Shown: positions 23,191-35,153 of the stretch, piece by piece
How positions within the stretch are numbered: position 1 is the stretch's first letter
Layout of the letters: each line of letters starts with the position of its first letter
From: Luzula sylvatica
Taxonomy: Eukaryota > Streptophyta > Magnoliopsida > Poales > Juncaceae
Length of the DNA stretch: 64,000 nt
Direction of reading: 5' to 3'
Assembly: GCA_946800325.1 (NCBI GenBank)
Contig: OX326960.1
Span: 51,827,355-51,891,354 of the forward strand
Program-made: the position numbers and the translations under genes
The notes under the pieces: model-generated
Databases searched by the model: none
Told to the model about the DNA's origin: nothing
Seen by the model: the letters and a program-made list of their open reading frames with translations, nothing else

Positions 23191-23844
23191 GGAAAAATGG
23201 AGGAAATAGGTTTTAAGGTTTAGGGTAGGAAGGATGAAAGAAGAATGAGAGAGAACAAAATGGTGGTGTATTTGAATGTGAAAGTAGCATTAGGGAGAGA
23301 AGAGCATTGACACAATTACCAAGTAGAAAATTTATGTCCGTAAAAGCAGGGAATTGACATTTTTTCTTTGTGGTATTTATTGGATGTGACGTCAAAGCAG
23401 CAAACTAAGGCTTAAGATTTAACAGTCCATTATGGATTAACACTGCTAAAAAACGAAAAAATAATTGTGTGGAGTTGACATGTGTTCATGGATTAACAGA
23501 GTGCCAGCACATCAAGAGCTGGGGGGAAAGGTGGGGGAAGACAAACATTTTCCAAATGGTAATTTAAAAACAAAAGTAATCTTCATAAATGTTGTAATAA
23601 GCATAAAAAAAAAATAATACCAGCTCAGGCTAACAAAAAGTATTTGTGTGAATAGTATTTTATTAACAGTAAAATTATAGTATACAAATTATATTTATTA
23701 ATACGATGAAAAATTCAAATATTTTATTTAGAACACAAGACATATGTCAATTATATTTATTAATACGATGAAAAATTCAAATATTTTATTTAGAACACAA
23801 GACATATGTCTAATAAAATAAAATTCGAAAAAAAAAACGATGAA

Positions 23845-23960
23845 CAGTAACCCGGTTGAACAGTACCGGGGTGAACAGGACGGAATGAACAGTACCCGGA
23901 TGAACAGTGCCGGGGTGAAAAGTACGAGGTGAACAGTAGCAAACAGTATGGTGAACAGTA
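23845..23960. repeat. Tandem TGAACAGTACC-GG repeats
   Basis: Nine or so copies of (G)GTGAACAGTA with short GC-rich spacers, near the 5' end of Helitron-like element H2. Confidence 0.8.
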
Positions 23961-24033
23961 ACTGGTGATGTGGCCTCGCCATATCTTTTGTATCCAAAAT
24001 TTAATGGGAGGGGAAATTTGTCGGACTATGTAT

Positions 24034-25163
24034 GTTATCATATAAAATCAGTGAAGGTGGGGTATCATATTGACGAGATAAAAGTCATCAGTTTGAATAC
24101 ATGAGAGTTTTTCTATTTTGATTTACTTCCCGTCGTGATCGAACAATAATAGATCAAATAAGAGCTGGTGGGATATCTCCAAGGAGATAGTAAATCTTAT
24201 AACATAATTCAATCAAAATCATGTACACAAATAAAATCATACACAAAAAATCGTCTTTGTTAGGATTTTATTTTTTCGTAAAACTAGATTATTTCGTAAT
24301 CAAAATCATAGAGGTCATGAATGGATTAATATGGTCTCATGCAATACATAGCATCTTTGGCCTAGCGTCTCTTTCCTTCTCCTTGTTTGTTGGGAAATTA
24401 TACCCTGCCCCCCAAACCCATCACAACACTCACGATGGGTATGGGATTTTTTTTGGGTTGGGTTGGGTGTTAATTCCCAACTCCAATTTGCACCCCACTC
24501 TCTCTCCAAATTAATTAATGTAATTAATGCTTCGAATTAACAGTTAATTTGTGAGTCAATTAACACATCATATTAGTACCTAATAATTCATTAATTCAAT
24601 TAACAGCCAATTCAAAGCATTGTTAATCGAGTGGGTAATTTTTGGGAGATGGATAGGGTATCAAGGATGTGGTGATGGGTTTGGGGGGTATAGTAAATGG
24701 CCTCTTGTTTGTTTATGTATTGACACAAAAGAGAAATTAATAGTATTGGAAAATGAAACCAACAAATCATATGTCTATAAGAAAGAAAATCAATTTGATA
24801 ATAACTCATTTTTTACTTACGGAATGTTTTTATTGGATCCTTCGAAAGTGGTGGTTCCGATAATCCTAGCATAGGATTCAAATCGTGCATAAAAATGCAC
24901 GATTTTTCATTGATTTTAAAATCTATTGAATTTTTTGTGATGGATTCTTCTTTTCTCAATCTTTTTTGTTGAGAGAAAAAAATCATCTCATATGAATCGC
25001 AATAGAAATGGATGGATTTTTTCGGATCAATGAAAGACGGTACTGAATCTACTTTGATTACGAAAAAGAAAAATATAAGTAGTTGAACTAAAAATCACAT
25101 GAAAGAATTGGATAGGGGCTCGGGATGAAGGATGGTGGCATGCTTGACACATGCAAGTCGGAC
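24034..25163 (+). pseudogene. Plastid-derived insert: trnV-GAC to start of rrn16, interrupted
   Basis: Two blocks match the plastid inverted repeat in the correct order and orientation. About 24034-24175: a decayed trnV-GAC (AAATCAGTG, TTGACG, AAGTCATCAGTTTGA) followed by the start of the rrn16 leader (GTTTTTCTATTTTGATTTAC, CGTGATCGAAC, GCTGGTGGGAT). About 24995-25163: the end of the leader (CAATGAAAGAC, TACGAA-AAG, ATATAAGTA) and the first ~45 bases of 16S rRNA (CATGCTTGACACATGCAAGTC). Many differences are C to T or G to A, as expected for methylated nuclear copies. The 820 bp between are foreign, including a MITE. Neither gene is functional. Confidence 0.7.
24398..24693. mobile_element. Short TIR MITE inside the plastid insert
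   Basis: TATACCCTGCCCCCCAAACC at the left and, inverted, CTATACCCCCCAAACCCATC at the right bound about 295 bp of TTAATT-rich non-coding sequence. The left end repeats GATGGGTATGGG just inside. Flanking TTA/TAA would fit a PIF/Harbinger target site, but this is not certain. Open sequence on both sides reads as unassigned ORF pieces. Confidence 0.55.
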
Positions 25164-25769
25164 ATAAAATTATATAGTTAGTGTGTAGGATTCGTTACAT
25201 ACTGGTTTATATGAGTTTCGGAGCCTATTCGAATATATTCTCTTTTATGAATAACATTATATGATAATTATATAGAAGATGAGAATTTTATAGACAAATT
25301 GTTCCTTTTCAATTATTTCTTAATATTTTTAAGACAGAAATTATATTATTGCTAATTAAACTAATAAGTATGAAGGGTTCCGTATTGAATCAAGTTCATA
25401 TTGATGTACAAAGGTAAAAACAAATTTATGAGAAAAAAAATAACCTTAAGTTGTTGCTTGAGTTCGCTATGCAGTTTCAATTTTATATGATTCATACTAA
25501 GTATGAATTCAAGTTATCAATGGTCCCTTGGTCTGGTGATAACAAGATATCAAAGGTTAAAAATTCAAGTCTCGCAAATAAAAAATGAAACCAAATATAT
25601 CCATTAATCATGAATTATGTTTCATTTAAAAGAAAACTATGAATTCAAGTCTACATATGCATAGTAACGAAATGTTGGAAAAGAGAATAAAATACAAATA
25701 ATCGAAATTTTTAAAATTTAAGGACGAATGTTGTATTATTTTGTATAATACAATTTAAATTTTAAAATA
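25164..25769. other. AT-rich intergenic
   Basis: No gene. 25638-25769 is repeated at 27486-27620 (shared TACAAATAAT and GTTGTATTATTTTGTA blocks), so the segment 25770-27485 is bounded by direct repeats of about 135 bp. Confidence 0.5.
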
Positions 25770-27340
25770 TAATAATAATGTTCTTCATTTTTACACGAAA
25801 CTACTCCTTACAATGATAATAATTTTTTTATCTCAAAATAAATTTAATATTAATGGTATCTTATCATGTTTTTTTTTATTACTCATTTAAGTATAATATT
25901 CTATACATTCCATAATTATTTTAAATTATTCTAGCATATAACTCATTATATTTTACCAGATATCAATACATACACGTACACTGATGCTGGTGTATAATAA
26001 TATTTGAGATATATTATCCAATCTTATAAGAAAATAACATTAAATAGTCCGGACAATATCAAACATAAAAATAGTGAATCACACAACCTATTAAACATTG
26101 TACATCACTGATTACGTAATATATCATACAAAAAAACATACAAATTGTAAAGAATGTTACATTAAATATATAAAATTGTGGAAAAGTTGTGTTTTTTTAG
26201 TTCTTCTTCCAAGCGTAACCTAAATACAAAGATTCATGATGGTCAAATAATATTTAATATATTATTTTTATAAGTTTGTAAAGTTGCTATTAAACAATTT
26301 TTTATTTTTATTATTTTTTGAAATTTTTTAATATCAGTATTTATGTAAACTCTTGCCTTGTACAATTTAAATAATACACGGCATCACATTAAACTTTTGA
26401 TAACAATATTTCGAATAGAACTCTTTGTGTGAGTTTGTATTCGGTCGACCTCTCTTGCCAGACCATTATGAAGGTCTGGGAACTTTGAAGTGTGTGTTAG
26501 AATTAAAATTCGTGTTTATTCGGACGAAGATGAAATGAGATCACGAGGGACACTAATATATTTCAAATGAAGCAAAACATTCTTTTTCATTTCAAATTTT
26601 TGATGAGCTTAATTCAAAAATATTAGTTTAATCCAATATCTCAAATAAAAAATTATCTCCTCTCATTATCATAAATAATTATCTATTCTCGTTGGCTTTC
26701 TTCTCTTATTTGAGTTATTACGAGAATGAATCAAACATATTTTTTTGGACGAAGTAGTTGGGTCATGCTATTTCTTTTGTCCTGCACATTCATAAATCAT
26801 GAATAGGATGAATGTAAAGTAAAAAAATTCTCGCGATTGATGAAACAACGAGTAAATGGAGAAAGCTCGGTGGTCCTCAATTCATTGATGTCACTGAGAC
26901 TCGAACTCACAACCTCTCACAACATATAATTTGTTGTGTCTCACAACATATTTAAAAAAATATTTCAAATTTCAAATAGTTATTATATTCAAATAAGGTC
27001 CTTTGTATCCATATTCCTAATTTCTTATATTTGAGTTGATACGTGAAATAGGTTTGTTTGTTTAGAGCTCAAAAATCAAATTAGGACCGAGAAACCATCC
27101 TAACATATATCTGATCCGACCCAAAATATTGAAAATCTATTTGAACCCAAATTATGCGACCGATTCCCGAATCAGATATGTTCGATTTGAGAATTTTAAT
27201 TTGTTACATAATTTAAAAAAATATATTTTCATATTGTGTATTATTTGAGGAAGTTACCTAAGTGAAAATTGTCATGGATAGCGATTAAACAATAAGGACA
27301 CAATCTTAATGTATTTTCATGATCATCAAGGTCAGAGCAT
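25770..27340. repeat. Dispersed segment, copy 2 (paired with 17811-20080)
   Basis: Diverged partner of copy 1 without the foldback MITE, so it serves as the empty site near 25868. It has its own insertion, a SINE fragment at about 26862-26970. Short direct repeats flank it (25638-25775 and 27486-27620). Non-coding. Confidence 0.65.
26862..26970 (-). mobile_element. SINE fragment
   Basis: Minus-strand GTGAGTTCGAGTCTCAGTGA (B-box-like), then CATCAATGAATTGAGGACCA and CTCCATTTACTCG. The same order is seen in the fuller copy at 32846-32976. It lies inside copy 2 and is absent from copy 1. Confidence 0.65.
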
Positions 27341-28319
27341 GATCCTAAATGATGCACACCCGCACGAAAGCACCAACAAAATTTTTTTTTGTCTGTGTGT
27401 GATCATAAAAAATCGGTTGAATAGCGTATGGTTCCAGACCTAGTTCACTATCGAATCTCGATCCTATATAATTAATAGTGTGTATGGGTTCAAGTCTAAT
27501 ATGCACAGTACGTACCAAATGTTGAAAAATAAAATATAAATACAAATAATTCAAAGTTGCAAAATTTGAGGAGGAACGTTGTATTATTTTGTACAATACG
27601 ATTAAAAATTTTAAATATTGGTATTCCAAAATTATAGAATATTAAGAGTAAATTTTAAAAGAGAGTTATGAAATTTATAAAGAAGTCATATAGGAAATTA
27701 AATGGGCTATACTGGAGGAATAAAACTTAATACCATAATGAATTTGGATAATCTCTATTTACTCCTTTGTATCCTCTCTTATACATGAGAGGGAAGGGAT
27801 TTCATAGAGTACAAAAAATATGTCTCTTTTATCTCTATGTATGAGTTTTGTTTTCTAGTATTATTAGATAATTTATTTTGTTAATAGAATAAAATTTATA
27901 TTGATTGAAGAAATTGATACATATGACTTCCATCCTTTTTGAAATGTAAGTCGTTCTATGATTGTGTTACTAGAGCGAAACCGAGATCAATCGTAAATGT
28001 AAAAATTTCGAAACGGATAAACGAGAATACCACACGTTAGATGACGTCGTGTATTTCTAGATCAGCAGTGACACAATAACGTAATTACCCCAAACTTGTC
28101 TTATTTTATATTATTCATTTAAATAATTATTTTATTTTCTATTTCTTTATTAAGTTGGTTATTTTAATATATAACCATCAGAACTGTCCTTTTTTCCTTC
28201 CATGTTATCGGAGAAAAATAAGCAGAATCTATCTCCATTAATTCATGACGACGTTTAAAACTAAAGCTAAACAGGAATAGTTTCATCATGACACAGTTTT
28301 CTTTGTACATTGATATGAA
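27341..28319. other. AT-rich intergenic
   Basis: Holds the second copy of the direct repeat (27486-27620). A 94-codon minus ORF at 27345-27629 lies over that repeat and has no domain. Otherwise nothing is seen. Confidence 0.4.
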
Positions 28320-28365
28320 CTAGCTAGGAGAACACTCGCGCTACGCGGCGAGTGTGTTAATTATC
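28320..28365 (-). mobile_element. Helitron 3' terminus H3
   Basis: Minus strand: hairpin ACACTCGC...GCGAGTGT, a short spacer and CTAGCTAG ending at 28320, followed by host T. This is the third Helitron terminus in the same orientation. The 5' end lies at higher coordinates and was not located. Confidence 0.6.
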
Positions 28366-30098
28366 TTTTTCATTGTAATACAAATTATTTGAACTCATAA
28401 TCTATGATAATATTGATAATATCATCCTAAAATAAAATTATTTGAACTCGTCAATCTATGATTATTCATATGTTATATAATTATTTTACATTATGATGAC
28501 AAAAATCTCATTTTTTGAATCAAATAATAATACTTAAATTAGTGTAATTATATAATAATATATGAGATGTAATGCAATTCTACGAAAAAAACATAACAAC
28601 AAATATTATATAATTGATCACAACATTTAATACAATACCAAATATAAAAGTATACGCAATACTAAATATTAAAATAATGACATACAATACACGTGTACTC
28701 ACTACCAATGTTTTAAAAAATACCGAAAACACCGAAAAACGGTCGAAAAACGGTGTTATGGTGGAAGACCGTTCCGTTTTTTGCCGTAACGTTTCAAAAA
28801 ACGGTCAAACATTTTTTAACCGTGTTTGACCGTTTTTTTTTTTACCGAAAAACGTTTTTAACCCGTTTTACATACCGGTTTTTTCTTCTAATTATTTTGG
28901 GCCCGATTTTTTTTAATTTTTTTGGCAATTATTTTTCTCGACACATTATATCTTTTTCACCGAGTCTCCGTTTTAGTTCTTCTTCATCTTCACGACAATG
29001 GTTGGAATGTTCCATTCTTCAGTTTTTCTTCTAAAGGATGACGACGGCTCGGTTTAATTTCCGACAAGGGTTGCTCTCTTCTTCTTCACAACAAAGGCTA
29101 ATCTCTTCTCCACGAATTGTGATTGTGGGTGCTGAGTTGATTTAATTTGTGTTAATTTGATACGGCAACGGATGAGAAGAATGTGGAATTCGTCATTAAC
29201 GAGGGATCAACTCCGACCAATTTGATCCCAAATGAGGTTAAATGATTTTAAGTTTTAGTTTTTTTTTATTTGAATTTATATTTTGATGTTACATTTACGT
29301 TGGATATTCATTTTGATGTTACGTTTATGTTGGATACAAAACATGAACATTTAATAGAAAAAAATAATTGAAAATGAAAAATACAAATTTAACCAAGTAA
29401 ATATATAATTAGAAATTATTTCACATCATGTGGTGTACTTTGAGTTATTAGAAGTTTAAGAAGTTATTTGTATTTTGACAAGTGAACTTTTCTCTTTTAT
29501 TGTAATGGTAAACTCTTCTCTTTGGTTTTCAATTTTAAAATTCAGCATCAGTGATTTGTGAACAAAAATGCAACTACAATCTATTTAGAATTACATAGAT
29601 TGTAAAATTATAATTTTATATTAATTAATATTATTATACTCAAACGAATAATTATGTGAATGCGATATTTCTTTTGCATTGTTGATTGTATTTCTTACAT
29701 AATACTTCAAAAATACAAACTATAAGAAATATTCTACATTGACGTGAATTTGTTAATTTGGCTCACTATACAAATATTTGTTTATAATAAATGGAGAAGC
29801 TTCATATGTTTTTCATCCATTGATGTCAATGAAAATCGAATCCAAAACCTCTCACAACATATTGTTTTTTGTGTCTCACAACTTGATTTGTTTGCCACTT
29901 GTGATGTTTTAATTTGATCAAAGATTTAGAGCTCCATTTGAATCCACAAATTAAGGTTTGTTTTACTAATTAGTTTACATTCTATTTTAGTTGTAGTAAT
30001 ATCACACTCACTTGTGAAAATCTGTCTAAAAAAATAATTTTATTGATGATACAACATAGATTTGTAATTTTCAATGGTATAATTTATTTTAGGAGAAA
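28366..30098. other. AT-rich intergenic with a TIR-element remnant
   Basis: 28709-28880 begins CAATGTTTTAAAA and is filled with ACCGAAAAACGG and its inverse, like one arm of a CAGTGTTTTAAA-type hAT MITE; no second end was found. 28950-29230 is less AT-rich and looks like untranslated leader sequence, but no ORF is supported. The rest is featureless. Confidence 0.4.
29788..29890 (-). mobile_element. SINE fragment
   Basis: Minus-strand relative of 32846-32976: GTTGTGAGACACAAAAAACA, GTGAGAGGTTTTGGATTCGA and CATTGACATCAATGGATG are in order. The 5' A-box half is missing. Confidence 0.6.
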
Positions 30099-30171
30099 AT
30101 GCCTAAAAGTAAAATAATTCATTGTTTCTTCAAGAAAATAGATAATGGCAATGTTGGATTCTCAAGACAAT
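30099..30171 (+). pseudogene. Possible hAT transposase N-terminal remnant
   Basis: MPKSKIIHCFFKKIDNGN resembles the basic start of TTF-type zinc-finger hAT transposases (K-K-I--FFKK). It reads for 24 codons to a stop. No BED/TTF finger or DDE domain follows. The match is short. Confidence 0.25.
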
Positions 30172-31913
30172 AATTCAAGTAATTATAATTTGCAAACCTA
30201 GCTCATCTATAATCATCAAAACCTACCGAACGACGACTTTCTCAAGATACAAAAACCTACTTTATAGAGTATAAAAAACATGCAATTCAAGAAAATTGAA
30301 CAAACACTTTCATATAATGAATATACTAAATATTCTTTCTCCATTTTTTTATTATTATTGACAATTTACAAAAAATATATTATAATAATTTACTTTTTTA
30401 AGTGTTTAGTTTAAAAAAAAAATCGCATGATATTTGTTAGCATAACTGAATTAAAACTAAAATAGACACGGATTATTTCTACTAACTAGTCTTTAATAAT
30501 TCAACTTAATAGTCTTTAATAATGAAAAAAAAATCGCCCAGATAGATTTGAAGTGTTTAGTTTAATAAAAAGTTCTTGGTTCTTTAAACATATTGTAATT
30601 GTCATATTATTTTATAAGCATGATTTTGGGCCTTGATATTGTGTAGATAAAAATGGAATAGCCCAGATAGATTTACAGGATTTTCTTTCAGAATTTTTTT
30701 TTTTGTAAATTCCTGTTATAAGATATTAATGAGATCATGTTTGGAAGTGGGACACAGAACCTACACTAAACTTTTCAAAAAAAAAATTATAAACATGATT
30801 ACTTTTGTTGCTCTTAATTTTTGTTTGTAATATTTGAAAAGTACCTTAGATAATTCAACCAACAATTGAACCGGTTGACTCACCGGTCCAACAACTCCAA
30901 CCAGTAAATCAGTGACATGAGACTCGATCGAGTCGGTGTTACTATTTTTTATTGTTAAAATAACAAATAAATCTTCCTAATTTGAGTTTAACAAAAAGAA
31001 AACCCTGTTTATAAAACAAATTTCTTTCTTACAAACTTCAAAATAAAACCTCTATTCTACTGAGAATCAGATTGGAGAGTCGATGGTGACAATGATATGG
31101 TAGGAACTAGGATTAAGACTGATGAAGTTCCATGTACGAATAAGGAGAAAAGAACCTTTCGTGCTACAGATGATTAAATTACATGGCCGACACTTTCCAC
31201 TAATGCAATTAACAAGCGCGAGTTTCTCCATTAATAAAGTTTATGATATCTTAATCATCTCTAATAATAATAATAAGTAGAGTATTTCGTCAACTAAGAT
31301 TATGACCTAACTCATATCTTAACCATCTCTACTGGTGCCAAGTATTAATCATATAATCTCATACTCCATACTTCAGATCTTTTTTGGCCTAAACTCATGT
31401 TATAATCTATGTTGCTATCAGTGTCGGATATTGACAGATTTTTTTGGAGGGGCAAATTTGAAGATTGGTTATGAAATTTCACTGTACGATTCTTTTGGAG
31501 TGGCAAACAGTAGTAAATTTTATACTGTTATATTGATAAAATACACCGAATCACTAGATATATACATTGTCCGGCAAAATCCGTCCCTGGCTGCTATGCA
31601 TTTCGGTATCAAGATAATTTATAATACAAATAGCTGCACATGTGAGGGCCATGTAAATTTGGGTTCCAATGCAACAGCGATGATGCTTGGATTGCAAGGG
31701 AGATATTGTGCATAATTAGAAATCAGTATGACAAAAGTATTTTCTTTTTTTGTCTTCAAATTCTTACAAAATTTAGGTGATTTGGCATTTCAATTTTATG
31801 AAGATATAGTATGACACCACAACTTCCATGCGCCTAATATATAATCATTGTGAAATGAACTCAATTATCAGTAGATAAGTTTTTTTATTTGAAGTTTGTG
31901 AAATATTGAGTAG
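30172..31913. other. AT-rich intergenic with one orphan ORF
   Basis: A 126-codon plus ORF at 31335-31715 is unusually long for this AT content but matches no family I recognise and has no clear leader or splice partner. Inverted GGTTGACTCACCGG motifs occur at about 30880. Otherwise nothing. Confidence 0.35.
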
Positions 31914-32053
31914 TGATAGGGCCACAAATACCAACCACAAATGTGTCACAAATAACTAAGTTCATAATATTAATTATGCATATAAGAATCATAAATCAAA
32001 CATAAACTTATATATTTGTGTCATATTTGTGGTTGGTATTTGTGGCCCTATCA
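31914..32053. mobile_element. 140-bp MITE with about 40-bp TIRs
   Basis: TGATAGGGCCACAAATACCA at 31914 is repeated inverted, ending TCA at 32053, and the two arms stay complementary for about 40 bp around a short AT-rich centre. High arm identity suggests a recent element or strong hairpin selection. The superfamily is not fixed because the target duplication is ambiguous. Confidence 0.8.
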
Positions 32054-32845
32054 TTATTCTGAAATATTTAGGAAAATCAAGTTGGATGTCGTGAATCGTA
32101 CTTTAAATGATTTAAATTAAATCCATTTGATATATTTTTAATAATATTATTTATTCAGACAAGGATTACAAACATTAATAAAAAGAGGTTCAAGAACTTG
32201 CCACAATATAACAAAGGCAAACCATTAATTCAGTTTGGAGCAACGTCTATATCTCTTGCATTAATTAATCTTATTGGTGACTAAACTATTATAAATCACA
32301 AAGATATATTTCCACTCATAGCAGAGCATATTCATCACTTTTACCAGTATATTATTTTTTTCTCAGATGTACCTTACTTTTTGGTTATTTTCACAAAAAG
32401 TTCATCAAATCATTGTCCATTGCTAAAAGGAGTTATGTGATTCTTATATATGGTCATGGTCCGTGGTGAGGATTAATTATACAACTTTTACCGGCACGTT
32501 TGATTTGGTGAATTAGAGCGGATTGTATTTGGATATTCATGATTTCAAATATAATTCATTGTTTGATTTGGTGTATTTTGGTAAAATCATGAATTAGAAG
32601 GCAGATATTGTTATACACACAAAAAAATTAATATTTCAAATACATGAATATAGCCATTCATGTATTTTATTATAATATTATTTCTTCAAAGTATATTCAT
32701 GAATAATTATTATATTATATTTATATTATATTATACAATTATATTATATACTATTATATAATGTGATATAATATAATTTAATCGGTTAAGTTCATAATAA
32801 CCAATGGACGAAGGACCACCGAGGCTATTCCACTTACTCGTTTAG
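32054..32845. other. AT-rich intergenic with a truncated SINE tail
   Basis: 32700-32780 is TATTATA low-complexity sequence. 32800-32842 (GGACGAAGGACCACCGAGGC) is the 3' tail of a second SINE copy immediately upstream of the complete one. No gene. Confidence 0.5.
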
Positions 32846-32976
32846 CCAATGAATTCATGGTTCAGTGGTTGGGTGTGAGACACAAAAATCATATGTTATG
32901 AGATGTTGTAGGTTCGAGTCACATTGACATCAATGGATGGAGGACCACCGAACCTTCTCCATTTACTTGTTTTTTT
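32846..32976 (+). mobile_element. tRNA-derived SINE
   Basis: A-box-like TGGTTCAGTGGT at 32858-32869 and B-box GGTTCGAGTCA at 32911-32921, 53 bp apart, form an internal RNA polymerase III promoter. The body ends CTCCATTTACTTG and a T run at 32969-32976, like plant Au-type SINEs. Three other partial copies occur in the window (26862-26970, 29788-29890, 32800-32842). Confidence 0.7.
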
Positions 32977-33829
32977 AATATTAAATTATTTACGGAATTT
33001 TTGAAAGAAAACCCTAGATTTTCTTGATATTTTAAAAAACCTCCGACTTCTTAAAAACTCCAAAAAAATCTCTTCCAAATGTTTCATTTTCATCTACCCT
33101 ATCAACAAATAATCATTAAACTAATTTAATTCAATTGTTATATTTTTCTTAATGACCAAATTGTCTTTCGAGCAATCTTTTTATTCTTAATAATAATAAA
33201 TAATAAATAATTTTTGAAAAAAAAAAAAATTTTAATAATAATAAAAATCAGTGTTTTAAATTGCGGCGCAATTGCGGAAATTGCGGTCCGCAATTTCGAA
33301 TCGCAACATTGCAATCATATATTGCGTAACATTGCGTTTTTGGAAAATTGCAAAAATGACGGCGATATTGCGGCCAAATATCGGTAAAATAGCTGTATTT
33401 GCGGGTCTTAGTTGTGGTTATTGGGTTGGCTTAAATATGTTTTATGACCCGTTATATTAAAATCATTGTAATTTTCTCATCCTTCCACCAAATGGCCTGA
33501 ACTTTATATCGAAATCGTCTGTCTCGGCGAGAGCAACGCAACCTTTGGCTTGGATTTGGGAAATTTGATCTTTTTAGCCTGAATTAAATACAAAACACAC
33601 GTTCAAGTAATTTCATCAAGAATTATTTGATATAAAGATTATAACATGATTTTGTGATTATTTAGTATTTAATTTCCATGTTTTATTATCAAAATACGTG
33701 AAAAAATACGCTCACAACATATATAACTTTTAAAATATGTCAATTTCATCTATAAATGTATGAATTTCATAAATTTCATTGCATTTCATTGATGTTTCGG
33801 TTTCAAATTTGAGTTATTGTTTTGATATT

Positions 33830-33935
33830 TTTAGGATGTCGACGAAATATTCTACAACAAATCCAATCCAAAGATCCCGCAATGGAGTATGCTTATTGCG
33901 CGGACCCTACCAACTCATTGCTATGGTTATTGTTA
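33830..33935 (+). pseudogene. Possible zf-BED hAT ORF remnant
   Basis: A plus-strand frame reads SKDPAMEYAYCADPTNSLLW, similar in style to the stretch before the BED zinc finger in hAT-derived proteins (D-AW-Y----P-N). No zinc ligands follow. A weak resemblance only. Confidence 0.25.
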
Positions 33936-34262
33936 TTTGGTGTTGTTATTGTTATTTTGAAATCTCATCTTTTAATTATGGACAATCAACTTTTGCGTAT
34001 TTTAATTATGAACAATGAATTATTATTATTTAACTAAGTTATTGTTATTCGATATTTAACTAAGTAAGTAATTTCAAATTATTGTTATTTTATTAAGGAA
34101 ATTACAAATAAAATTTTATGATATTAATGGTGACAAAAAATATTGGAAAAAGTATATTTAAACACACTATTATTATTATTACATAATTTAATATAGCGAT
34201 GATCGTCCGCAATAATTCAAAATTCAAAATTATTAAATAATTTAAACACACTATTATTGTAA

Positions 34263-34546
34263 GGAAAAATTCACTATTCACACATGTTTTTTAAGTTTAT
34301 TCCGAAAATACACAACTTTTTTGGGTAATTCCGAAAATACACAATGGCGGAGTTTGTAACTCCGCCAAAATTTAAAAATGGCGGAGTCTGTAACTCCGCC
34401 ATATATTAACTACAATTAATCTGACATCGGGAATTAAGAAGGATTAATATTTGGCGGAATTGGTAACTCCGCCACTGTGGAGATTGGCGGCATCTGTAAC
34501 TCCGCCATGCACTAATTGGCGGACTTACAAACTCCGCCAAATTTCT
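34263..34546 (+). repeat. Left TIR of MULE with five internal hairpins
   Basis: 284 bp. Contains five 23-bp near-palindromes of form TGGCGGAGT-5 nt-ACTCCGCCA at 34345, 34379, 34452, 34485 and 34517. Each could fold back on itself, and they are the likely transposase-binding sites. The right TIR carries the same five inverted. Confidence 0.93.
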
Positions 34547-35153
34547 GTATTATTTTTTGTGTTGATTTTTATTATATTAAATAATTAAATAAATGATGAT
34601 GATAATTTTTGTTGTTTATATTTTTTGTGTTGATTTTTATTATATTAAATAATTAATTGTGGTTATGTTAATTAATGTTAAAGAATTTATACTATATTTG
34701 TTGTTAATTAATGTTAAAGAATTTATACTATATTTGTTGTTAATTAATGATTTTAATGAAATGAACTAATTAAATTTATTTGTAATGATAAAAAAATGAA
34801 TAATTTCGTGTAATGGACACAAAAATTACTGAATGAATTGAATGTTATATGTGTCAGAATTGATTAAATCGATATAGAAGGGAATCAATTTTTTTTTTCT
34901 GCAAAGCAAAATTTGACAAGACCTTGCACTGTGATAATTAAAGCAAAATTCTAAAAAGGAAAAATTAAAGTAAAAGTGATAAGATTCCTGAAATTATACA
35001 TATGGTTCAGGCTTTATGGTACATATGTCACATGTGGTAATTAAGTACAAATTTTAGTGCTATTAAAAGAGTTGCAAACTTGTTTATTTTCTCCATATTC
35101 TTCTGCTTCTTCTTCTTCTTGTTGTTCTTCTTGTTCTTGTTCTTCTTCTTTTC

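Noticed and set aside
24221..24514. 97-codon ORF as a plastid or host gene
   Set aside because: It runs from unassigned sequence into the left end of a MITE; no recognised protein.
25505..25590. Possible further SINE (CTTGGTCTGGTGAT and TTCAAGTCTCG)
   Set aside because: A/B-box likeness is weak and no tail or target duplication is visible.
33779..34037. Two overlapping ORFs as a host gene
   Set aside because: Only a 20-residue hAT-like stretch is recognisable; the rest is AT-rich filler interrupted by the MULE.
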